A stretch of DNA of 20,864 nucleotides from a virus. The notes under the pieces are model-generated. The model did not search any database. It was given only the letters and a program-made list of their open reading frames with translations, and was not told where the DNA came from. Both the position numbers and the translations under genes were made by a program. This document shows, in pieces, positions 6,530 to 12,685 of this stretch; within the stretch, counting starts at the first letter, position 1, and the number at the start of each line of letters is the position of its first letter. The DNA is taken from positions 1-20,864 of the IMG/VR virus record IMGVR_UViG_3300028131_000050; one strand, written 5' to 3'.

Positions 6530-8329
6530 TTATCTTAATTCAGCTACGTTAAATGTAGGTACACCGTCAACTCTTACGTGTCCGTAGAAACGATTATTAA
6601 CGACTTTTTTAGCGTATCTTGTCATAATCCCCTTCACTGGAGCGAAGTTGAATGGGTTATACATTGTAGGAGTTAATTGCATTGGCACGTATGGTGCGTA
6701 GATGTAACCAGTGTCTAACAATGATTTACCTTTATGTCCAATAATCATTGAGAATGATGGAGCATATGGGTCTCTATATACTTGGTATCTACCAGATAAA
6801 GAACCTACTCTTTCAATACCCATGTTGTATTGGTCTTGCTCTGGGTTAGCATCACTTACGTGGAAGTACTCTAAATCATCAAAGATTGCAGATAATTCAG
6901 AAGATACTACGATAAAGTTAGCACCACCTCTTAAAGTAGACTTATGGATTTGAGCTGAAATTTGGTTAACTTTAGTAATTAAAGTTTGGTTCCAGTCTTT
7001 TTGTGTATATGGTGATGCAGCAGAAGAAGCTTTTCTCCATCCGTTGTAATCCCATCTTAGTTGCCAAGCAGCAGCTTTTCTGATATCTCTTAAGATTTCT
7101 CTATCGATTTCAGCAGCAACTTGCTCAGAAAGCATTGCAGTCAATTCAGCTTCAGCATCAATGTTGTGGAATGCACTAACATCTTGCGCTAATTCTGGAG
7201 ACCATGTAGCTCTTAATTTTCTTTCTTCTACAGATACAACAACTTCGTCTAATTTGAAAGAAACTTCACCTAATTCAGTTTCTAATTCTAGAGAAGCGTA
7301 AGTAGCCCAAGAAATTCCGAAAGCAGTTTCAGTCAATGCAGACTGTACAGCGTCCATTTCGATACCAACGTATCCATCATAAGTAGATGTAGTAACAGCT
7401 GGGTGAGTTAAATCTAACTCTAAGTATAAATCACCAGCACTATCACAGATATCACCATACTCAACGATACCTTTACCGTATTTCTGAGTTACTAATCTGA
7501 AAGGAATCTCAGCGTCAGCAGCAGCAACAACTTCAGCGTCCTGGTCAACTAATGCAGCAGTTGAATCATTAACAACTTTTAAAGATGCTAAGAAAGCCTC
7601 AGTATCCATTTCGTTACCATCTGGTCCAGTTAATCTACCCTTAGCATTACCTGTCGGTGCGCTATCGAATCCAGTAACTTTAATGATAGCAGCTCTTAAA
7701 GAACCATCAGTTGCAGTTGGTAAATCACCTAACTCAGTTTGAGCAGTGAATTGTCCATCAGCACCTAAAGTTTGTAATTCACCAGTACCTACAGAAAGAG
7801 ATACAGTTCCTTTAGAGTTATCAAATAACCCATCGTTATAATATAAATCATAAAGATTTTTTGCTTTATATGGTGTTACAACGCAATCACCAAAACCAGT
7901 ACATTCTGGTAAACTTTTCTCCATTGCAGTGTGTGCAGAGAAAGTAGCACCGTCTTGGTAGAAGTCACCAGCTGCCCCAGAACCATCAACTCTTGAAGAA
8001 GTTTGTGGTACGAAGTAGAATAACTTACCAATTGGCATGTTCATAGCTTGTACTGATACGATATCGTTAGCTAATAATTTAGAGAATACTCTTCTAACGA
8101 TAGGGAATACTACTGTCTCAAAAGAACCGCTATTTGCAGCGTCAGTAGCTTCCGTTAATAAAGAAGACGCTTGGTTCTCAAATAATTGAGCAACGTTTTC
8201 TTTTACGTGACCTTTAAGACCATCTAAGAATCCTAAAGAATCCCATTTTTCTTGAGTTTGTTTACGGATTTCCTTCATGTGGTCTAATCCGATATTTCCA
8301 ACAACTCCTGAATTTAATAAATGTGACAT
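6530..8329 (-). CDS. 23: Major capsid protein, gp23-like
   Basis: A 599-residue protein with the features of T4 gp23 (521 residues): an N-terminal helical prodomain, HK97-fold body, and the conserved C-terminal block from RGGANFIVVSSELSAIF through the YQVYRDPYAP segment to YAPYVPMQL, NPFNFAPVKG and RYAKKVVNNRFYG. The prodomain ends in LLTEATDA, a fit to the gp21 protease rule (hydrophobic-x-Glu), so cleavage after Glu60 is likely. The extra length lies mainly in residues 180-300, a Gly/Ala/Asp-rich region that is probably the surface insertion domain. It is the last gene of the protease-scaffold-capsid run. The leader is a run of A-rich repeats (AAATAAAATAAAATAAAAA) without Shine-Dalgarno. 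Codon use is richer in GCA and other less AT-extreme codons than its neighbours, as expected for a very highly expressed gene. Confidence 0.95.
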   Translation of the reverse strand: MSHLLNSGVVGNIGLDHMKEIRKQTQEKWDSLGFLDGLKGHVKENVAQLFENQASSLLTEATDAANSGSFETVVFPIVRRVFSKLLANDIVSVQAMNMPIGKLFYFVPQTSSRVDGSGAAGDFYQDGATFSAHTAMEKSLPECTGFGDCVVTPYKAKNLYDLYYNDGLFDNSKGTVSLSVGTGELQTLGADGQFTAQTELGDLPTATDGSLRAAIIKVTGFDSAPTGNAKGRLTGPDGNEMDTEAFLASLKVVNDSTAALVDQDAEVVAAADAEIPFRLVTQKYGKGIVEYGDICDSAGDLYLELDLTHPAVTTSTYDGYVGIEMDAVQSALTETAFGISWATYASLELETELGEVSFKLDEVVVSVEERKLRATWSPELAQDVSAFHNIDAEAELTAMLSEQVAAEIDREILRDIRKAAAWQLRWDYNGWRKASSAASPYTQKDWNQTLITKVNQISAQIHKSTLRGGANFIVVSSELSAIFDDLEYFHVSDANPEQDQYNMGIERVGSLSGRYQVYRDPYAPSFSMIIGHKGKSLLDTGYIYAPYVPMQLTPTMYNPFNFAPVKGIMTRYAKKVVNNRFYGHVRVDGVPTFNVAELR

Positions 8330-8364
8330 AATTTTAAATTATTTTTATTTTATTTTATTTATTA

Positions 8365-9711
8365 TTATCTATTATTGACTCTTTTCATTAAGTCCATAAT
8401 TCTTGAAGTTTCTTTATCAACATAAGCTGTAGACTCATTTAACTGAGTAGACTTACTTGATGTAACTTCTTTTACAATCTTATTCTCAATTGATTCGTTA
8501 ATTGGTTTTCTATTTTTCAATTCACTATCAACCGTTTTGTATAACTTTTTAGACTCCTTAAGTGTAGAAACCTCATTGTCAAATCTTTTAAAGATTGACT
8601 CTTTTTCTTCTTTAGTAGTCGAATGTTCCATAAATAACTTAGTTACATAAGTTAAATTGGAGTTAAAAACAACTGTTTCAGCTAACATAGTTCTAAATTG
8701 TTTAAGAGCTCCTTTATATTCTTCATTTTTACCCTTAAGCTCTTTAGCCTCTGTTAACAATGTATTATATTTTTCATTCACTTCAGACTCATTAACTTTT
8801 CTAGGTCTAGGTTGTCCTATATTAGCTTTTTGTCCTTCAGTCCTTTTTTCTTGTGCAAGACCTACTGGAATTTGCTCGTCAATTTCTTCCATACCTTCTT
8901 CAGCAACTTCTTCTTCTTCACACATTTCTTTTTCTTCCATGTGTTCAGCTTCTTCCATTACTTCTTCTTCTTCATCTAAAGCGATTTCATAAACAACTTT
9001 TTCGTTAACGTCTTCACCTTCTTCCATGTTTTCAGATTCTTCATAATAACCTTCTTCCATAGCATCGTCTTCACACATTTCTTTTTCTTCCATGTGCTCA
9101 CCTTCTTCCATGTTTTCAGATTCTTCATAATAACCCTCTTCCATCTCAATGTCAAGTTCATCACTAGATTCTTCACCAGCTACGTCTGTTTTAATAACAT
9201 ACTCACCAGGTTCTTCAACAGATAAATGTACTTCACCAGCTTCGTCATCAACTACAACTTCGATTTCATCATCACCAGTTAACTTTTTATAAACTGCGAT
9301 AACGTCTTCGTCAGATGCTGCTGTCATATCCATCTCAACTTCGTCATCTGATGCTACTGCATCCATTCCAGATTCGTAATCACCCTCAAGGGCATCACCT
9401 TCTTCTGAGTTTTCGATGTCACCAACTTCGAGTTCACCTTCTTCATCACCCATCTCTAACTCTTCAGATTCTTCACCAGCTTCTTCGCCAGCTTCGATTC
9501 CTTCAACGTCATCCATTTCGATTTCTTCAGTATCCTCAACATCTTCTTCTAAATAATCTTCTTCTAAAGATTCTTTCACTACACTATCAATTTCTTCTTT
9601 CGTAATAGAACGAAGTATTTCTTTTGTGTTGGCATTCAGAGCCTCTTGAATTCTTTTAGCATCCAATAAAGCTTCATCTAAAATTGATTTCTCATTTGCC
9701 ATTTTCTTCAT
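8365..9711 (-). CDS. 22: Acidic prohead scaffold/core protein, gp22-like
   Basis: A 448-residue protein between the protease and capsid genes, the place of T4 gene 22. Residues about 50-280 are extremely acidic (Glu/Asp) with Met and a few Cys, including a tandem 28-residue repeat (EEGYYEESENMEEGE… twice, and MEEKEMCE twice). Residues 285-448 are a Lys/Glu/Leu coiled-coil-like helical part. T4 gp22 is 269 residues; the extra length is the acidic repeat region. Scaffold proteins are cut up by the gp21 protease after head assembly, and many hydrophobic-x-Glu sites are present. Start at ATG 9711 or at the second ATG (9702, giving MANEKSILDE); the sequence does not decide between them. A candidate late promoter lies 49 bases upstream. 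Plus-strand frames over the acidic region are shadows. Confidence 0.8.
   Translation of the reverse strand: MKKMANEKSILDEALLDAKRIQEALNANTKEILRSITKEEIDSVVKESLEEDYLEEDVEDTEEIEMDDVEGIEAGEEAGEESEELEMGDEEGELEVGDIENSEEGDALEGDYESGMDAVASDDEVEMDMTAASDEDVIAVYKKLTGDDEIEVVVDDEAGEVHLSVEEPGEYVIKTDVAGEESSDELDIEMEEGYYEESENMEEGEHMEEKEMCEDDAMEEGYYEESENMEEGEDVNEKVVYEIALDEEEEVMEEAEHMEEKEMCEEEEVAEEGMEEIDEQIPVGLAQEKRTEGQKANIGQPRPRKVNESEVNEKYNTLLTEAKELKGKNEEYKGALKQFRTMLAETVVFNSNLTYVTKLFMEHSTTKEEKESIFKRFDNEVSTLKESKKLYKTVDSELKNRKPINESIENKIVKEVTSSKSTQLNESTAYVDKETSRIMDLMKRVNNR
9014..9144. repeat. Tandem 84-base repeat within the scaffold gene
   Basis: A 47-base unit at 9014-9060 recurs at 9098-9144 with one mismatch, an offset of 84 bases or 28 codons. 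A second, 29-base unit within the same acidic region occurs at 9068-9096 and again at 8915-8943. These encode the EEGYYEESENMEEGE and MEEKEMCE protein repeats. The nearly identical DNA suggests recent duplication. Confidence 0.85.
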
Positions 9712-9735
9712 TTTTTTTTAAAAATAATTATTGAA

Positions 9736-9758
9736 ACAAGGATATAATCCTCACTTGT
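9736..9758. repeat. Interrupted inverted repeat in the scaffold leader
   Basis: ACAA (9736-9739) pairs with TTGT (9755-9758) and GGAT (9740-9743) with ATCC (9747-9750), with a four-base bulge. It lies between the late motif at 9761-9768 and the scaffold start. It could shape the leader mRNA; low G+C keeps confidence modest. Confidence 0.3.
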
Positions 9759-9760
9759 TT

Positions 9761-9768
9761 ATAAATAT
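9761..9768 (-). promoter_or_regulatory. Candidate late promoter core, ATATTTAT (complement)
   Basis: Context on the minus strand CATATTTATAAACAAGT. It is 49 bases from the scaffold start, the longest spacing of the seven copies, and lies between the protease stop and the scaffold gene. Confidence 0.45.
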
Positions 9769-9808
9769 GTGGGTTTTATTCAAAAAACCGTTTTTTTGTT
9801 AAAAAACT

Positions 9809-10504
9809 TTAATCTAATAAAAATTTATTAATATTATCTATAAGTAAATTTGATTTTTCTTTTTGAGATTCAGTAAATGGTTTTGCTTCTTCCTTATCTT
9901 TAAACATCCATGAACCAGGTGTACTTGGTGATGTTACAACATCCCAACATATGATTTCAAAATCATCTTGAACTATCTGGTCACCATTAATTTGTTTAAG
10001 AGAACCAACACCTCTAGAAGATACACCAATCATAATATTATTTCTAATTAAGTTAGCAACTTCATCACCCTTAGTAGATACAATACCATAATTAATATAA
10101 CCTGGAGTCATAAGAATTTCCATCTTACCCATAAGTGTCTTACCTTCCCACCAAGTCTCTATGATATTATGTGATATTCTATCACCAGCGATGATTGATG
10201 ATTCTGGATGGTCCAACTCACCAATAGCTCTTCTTTCCTTAATTAATTCTTGATACCTGTCAACTTCTCTTTCTAAGATTTCTCTTGGGTATATTCTACC
10301 ATTCCTATTTTTAACTCCCCACTTTTGTAATACTACATATAGTACTAATGGTTCAGCCATGATAGGTTGTCCCTTATCTAATTTTTTAATCTCACTAACA
10401 AATACTTTATTTCTAGAATCCTCTGGAGAAATATATCCAGCATCTTGTTCTATTAGATATCCAAATCCACTTTGACCAGGCTTTATAATTTTTATATCAG
10501 ACAT
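9809..10504 (-). CDS. 21: Prohead core protease, gp21-like
   Basis: A 231-residue protein, close to the 212 residues of T4 gp21. It shows the herpesvirus-assemblin-like phage protease signature: NRNGRIYP (67-73), GELDHPESS with the likely catalytic His99, ISHNI (110-114), GVSSRGVGSL with the nucleophile Ser162 or Ser163 (160-169), and WDVVTSPSTPGS (187-198). It cuts scaffold, capsid and internal proteins after hydrophobic-x-Glu motifs during head maturation. ATG 10504 is preceded by GAAAGAAAGAT, the only purine-rich leader in the block, and by a late-type motif 14 bases upstream; a terminator closes the unit before it. The scaffold and capsid genes follow directly. Confidence 0.93.
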   Translation of the reverse strand: MSDIKIIKPGQSGFGYLIEQDAGYISPEDSRNKVFVSEIKKLDKGQPIMAEPLVLYVVLQKWGVKNRNGRIYPREILEREVDRYQELIKERRAIGELDHPESSIIAGDRISHNIIETWWEGKTLMGKMEILMTPGYINYGIVSTKGDEVANLIRNNIMIGVSSRGVGSLKQINGDQIVQDDFEIICWDVVTSPSTPGSWMFKDKEEAKPFTESQKEKSNLLIDNINKFLLD

Positions 10505-10518
10505 ATCTTTCTTTCTAT

Positions 10519-10526
10519 ATAAATAT
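10519..10526 (-). promoter_or_regulatory. Candidate late promoter core, ATATTTAT (complement)
   Basis: Context on the minus strand CATATTTATATAGAAAG. The core ends 14 bases before the protease ATG at 10504. The terminator at 10539-10565 lies immediately upstream, so a new transcript must start here. Confidence 0.6.
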
Positions 10527-10538
10527 GTCTATTAAAAT

Positions 10539-10565
10539 AAAAAACCTCGATTTATGAAATCGAGG
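10539..10565 (-). terminator. Rho-independent terminator after the 147-residue gene
   Basis: On the minus strand CCTCGATTT, loop CAT, AAATCGAGG, then six T residues. The nine-base-pair stem is perfect. It starts nine bases after the stop of the gene at 10574. Confidence 0.88.
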
Positions 10566-10573
10566 CTTTGTGT

Positions 10574-11017
10574 TTATTTTTTTCTCTTATGAAATTTAAA
10601 ATAAATATTGTCATCAAACACATTATTTATTATGTTATGTATAAGTTCACCAAAACTATCCTGTATATGTTTTTCTTGTAACTTAAATGTATTTCTTTGG
10701 AATAAAGTTATTTCACAATTCATATAACTTCTTTTGCCATATTCTATACCAGAAGTTCTCATATCAAAATCAACTATAGTCCTACTATTGATAAATAATT
10801 TATCATCTAGTTTATCGAAAATCTCAGTCTTAATTGATTTTGTTAGATACCTTACTACACCATTGTAGTTAAGGTTTTCATCATCTGACAAGGGGTCTCC
10901 CCAAGCAGAGATATTTAGATAAAGCGTTTTTGGGTTTTTATTATCTACGGTTCCAGATAATACTTTATAGTTGTCATAATCTTTAACCATTAATTGTTTT
11001 CCTGTTTTTGTAATCAT
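10574..11017 (-). CDS. 147-residue hypothetical protein in head gene cluster
   Basis: A soluble, mixed alpha/beta protein of 147 residues with no Cys cluster, signal or membrane segment. The N-terminal half alternates short strands (YKVLSGTVDNKNPKTLYLNI), the middle has YLTKSIKTEIFDKL and a strand around TIVDFDMRTSG, and the C-terminus is a helix ending in a basic tail (FKFHKRKK). I do not recognise the family. It is the last gene of the unit containing portal, PAS protein and coiled-coil protein and is closed by a strong terminator. Position between portal and protease genes is where T4 keeps its small prohead core genes 67 and 68, but composition is not core-like. Confidence 0.7.
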   Translation of the reverse strand: MITKTGKQLMVKDYDNYKVLSGTVDNKNPKTLYLNISAWGDPLSDDENLNYNGVVRYLTKSIKTEIFDKLDDKLFINSRTIVDFDMRTSGIEYGKRSYMNCEITLFQRNTFKLQEKHIQDSFGELIHNIINNVFDDNIYFKFHKRKK

Positions 11018-11071
11018 AATTCTTAAATATTTTTATTAAGAATAATGATTTAATTTTAAAAAGTCAAACCC

Positions 11072-11410
11072 TTACTTTATCTTATATAATGCGATGAATA
11101 TCCCAAAACCTATTTGAACCACAGCCCAAATGGTTGTTGCCATTGTTTTAAAAGTTAGTAAGGAATCAACATTCTTCTTCATGTCTTTAAGTGTGTTTGG
11201 GGTAGCCACATCATCCATGTATCTTTTCCATTTTTCGATATCAGCAATGTCTTTTTCGATATTGTCTAACCTACCTAACTTAATATTAATTTCAGATAAT
11301 ATTCCTTGAATTTTTTCATCGTTTTCATTAAGTCTTTCTAACTCAGCCAAAACTAATTTAGAATACTCATTCCAACCATTTTGGTTAACACCGTTACTAT
11401 TAGTTTTCAT
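11072..11410 (-). CDS. Small coiled-coil protein with C-terminal membrane segment
   Basis: A 112-residue protein. Residues about 10-90 are a charged amphipathic helix with heptad-like spacing (LAELERLNENDEKIQGILSEI, LDNIEKDIADIEKWK), and residues 92-110 (TTIWAVVQIGFGIFIALY) form one transmembrane segment followed by KIK. This is the layout of XhlA-like and related small phage membrane proteins, some of which work with holins. Here it sits in a head gene run and not beside a lysin, so a lysis role is only one option. Its start overlaps the stop of the PAS gene by 11 bases. Confidence 0.7.
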   Translation of the reverse strand: MKTNSNGVNQNGWNEYSKLVLAELERLNENDEKIQGILSEINIKLGRLDNIEKDIADIEKWKRYMDDVATPNTLKDMKKNVDSLLTFKTMATTIWAVVQIGFGIFIALYKIK

Positions 11411-11876
11411 TATTTGTTAAATTTAAATTTATATCTGTTAGGTCAACATGCGTACCAACCATTCTTAAAGGGTTATTATCTTTATCCCATTCAACCACTT
11501 TACCTCTACACAAAACCTTAACAGTTTTCCCGTCTTTATGTGTATATCTAGTAATCATTTTAAACGGTACAGAACCATTACTATCAACATGAGCTTTAAC
11601 CTTTTCTTCCATAAGTTTTAAATCATCATCAAACATTAACTTCTCCCAAGTCTCTTTTGCATTATTTAATTCTTCTGGTTTATAACCCAATTGTTTTTTG
11701 TAGTTAGAATTTAAAAATACTTCATTAGTTTTTAAGTTCCAATCCCAATAACCATCAGAAGTAATCTCCATTAATAATTCTAATAATTCTTTTCTTTCAA
11801 AAACATCATTATCTCTAATGGTTAACTCCTCAACAAGTAGTTTTAACTTATTTATATTTTCTTTAGAATGTTTCAT
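11400..11876 (-). CDS. Stand-alone PAS-domain protein
   Basis: A 158-residue protein made of a short N-terminal helix (1-35) and one PAS/PAC domain (about 36-150). Features visible: the start of the PAS core DGYWDWNLKTNEVFLNS (41-57), YKKQLGYKPEEL (59-70), the W-x6-D element WEKLMFDDDLKLM (77-89), the strand FKMITRYTHKDGKTVKVL, and the PAC end LRMVGTHVDLTDI (137-149). There is no kinase, GGDEF, DNA-binding or other output domain, and no Cys or His pattern that would single out a cofactor. PAS domains sense light, redox, oxygen or small molecules, or mediate dimers. The gene lies two bases from its upstream neighbour and overlaps the next one, so it is co-expressed with head genes. Role in the phage is unknown. 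Confidence 0.85.
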   Translation of the reverse strand: MKHSKENINKLKLLVEELTIRDNDVFERKELLELLMEITSDGYWDWNLKTNEVFLNSNYKKQLGYKPEELNNAKETWEKLMFDDDLKLMEEKVKAHVDSNGSVPFKMITRYTHKDGKTVKVLCRGKVVEWDKDNNPLRMVGTHVDLTDINLNLTNNEN

Positions 11877-11877
11877 T

Positions 11878-12642
11878 TTATTCTAAATCACTTTTAAGGT
11901 TTAAAATTTTAACGATATCTTTATCGAAAGATTCTTTAACATATGTTCTACCTAATAAGTTTTCTTTTGCAGATAAAAGACTTTCTTTTATAGCAACATC
12001 TTCACCTCTAAATTCATTATTAAGTTTTTCATTAATTAAATCTAAACAATCTTTAACTGAAGTTTCAAATAATTTTGCTTTATCTTCTTCAGTACCTTCA
12101 AAAACTAACTTAATTAGTTTTTTACTAGACTCATCTAAAGAATTATATTTAGTGTTAAACTTATCAACAACAATTGAAGTTAATATACTATTTGGAATTC
12201 CAGCGGATTCAAAAACTTCTTTAGGTGTGTTGGATTTGGCATATTCAACCGCTTCATTTAATGAATCAACATATTTGTTAATGTCATCAGAAAAAATTAA
12301 GTTAGTGATTGATTCATGAATGGATTGTTTATCGTACTTACTATCAACTTTAACATCACCAGCCAACTCCATTAATTTATTGTTAGTATTTATGATATCC
12401 TCTTTTGTATATGATTTAAGAGTATCAACATTCATCTTAATTTTCTCACTAGCCTTGAATTTATTTTCTTCTATTAAGTTCTCAATAGATGTGTAAACAC
12501 TAAACTGAGTCTTAAGTATTTCACTTTCTTTTAAAGAAGTTACATATTTGTTAAATGTTTTTTTCTTAACCACGTCTTTACTAGCTATGGCTTCAGCTAA
12601 TATAGTATTAAAAATATTTTTAATTTTACCAAAATTTTTCAT
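11878..12642 (-). CDS. Helical, possibly head-internal protein with protease-site leader
   Basis: A 254-residue, almost entirely helical, Lys/Glu/Ser-rich protein directly after the portal gene. Residues 1-17 (MKNFGKIKNIFNTILAE) followed by Ala match the capsid-targeting leaders of T4 internal and core proteins: a short basic amphipathic helix ending in a hydrophobic-x-Glu site for the gp21 protease. Further such sites are present (LKESE, LFE, IKE, VKE). The place matches that of T4 prohead core genes 67 and 68, although the protein is longer. A role as prohead core or packaged internal protein is inferred from leader and location; no family is recognised. A late-type motif lies 16 bases upstream. 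Confidence 0.72.
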   Translation of the reverse strand: MKNFGKIKNIFNTILAEAIASKDVVKKKTFNKYVTSLKESEILKTQFSVYTSIENLIEENKFKASEKIKMNVDTLKSYTKEDIINTNNKLMELAGDVKVDSKYDKQSIHESITNLIFSDDINKYVDSLNEAVEYAKSNTPKEVFESAGIPNSILTSIVVDKFNTKYNSLDESSKKLIKLVFEGTEEDKAKLFETSVKDCLDLINEKLNNEFRGEDVAIKESLLSAKENLLGRTYVKESFDKDIVKILNLKSDLE

Positions 12643-12658
12643 AATTAAACCTTTTATA

Positions 12659-12666
12659 ATAAATAT
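12659..12666 (-). promoter_or_regulatory. Candidate late promoter core, ATATTTAT (complement)
   Basis: Context on the minus strand TATATTTATTATAAAAG. The core ends 16 bases before the start at 12642, between the portal stop and the helical protein. With T at the first position it is also the copy closest to the Bacteroidota -7 box (TATATTTA against TAnnTTTG). Confidence 0.5.
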
Positions 12667-12685
12667 ACAGATTTATATAAAAATT

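Noticed and set aside
9315-9605. Plus-strand frame rich in Leu and His
   Set aside because: Shadow of the acidic scaffold region; Glu/Asp codons read as Leu/Ser/His on the other strand.
9781-9798. CAAAAAACCGTTTTTTTG as terminator of the protease gene
   Set aside because: The stem is nearly all A-T and no T run follows on the minus strand; read-through into the scaffold gene is likely.
11021-11040. AAATATTTAAG on the minus strand as another late motif for the gene at 11017
   Set aside because: One mismatch in the eight-base core and it lies only about six bases before the ATG, unlike the other copies.
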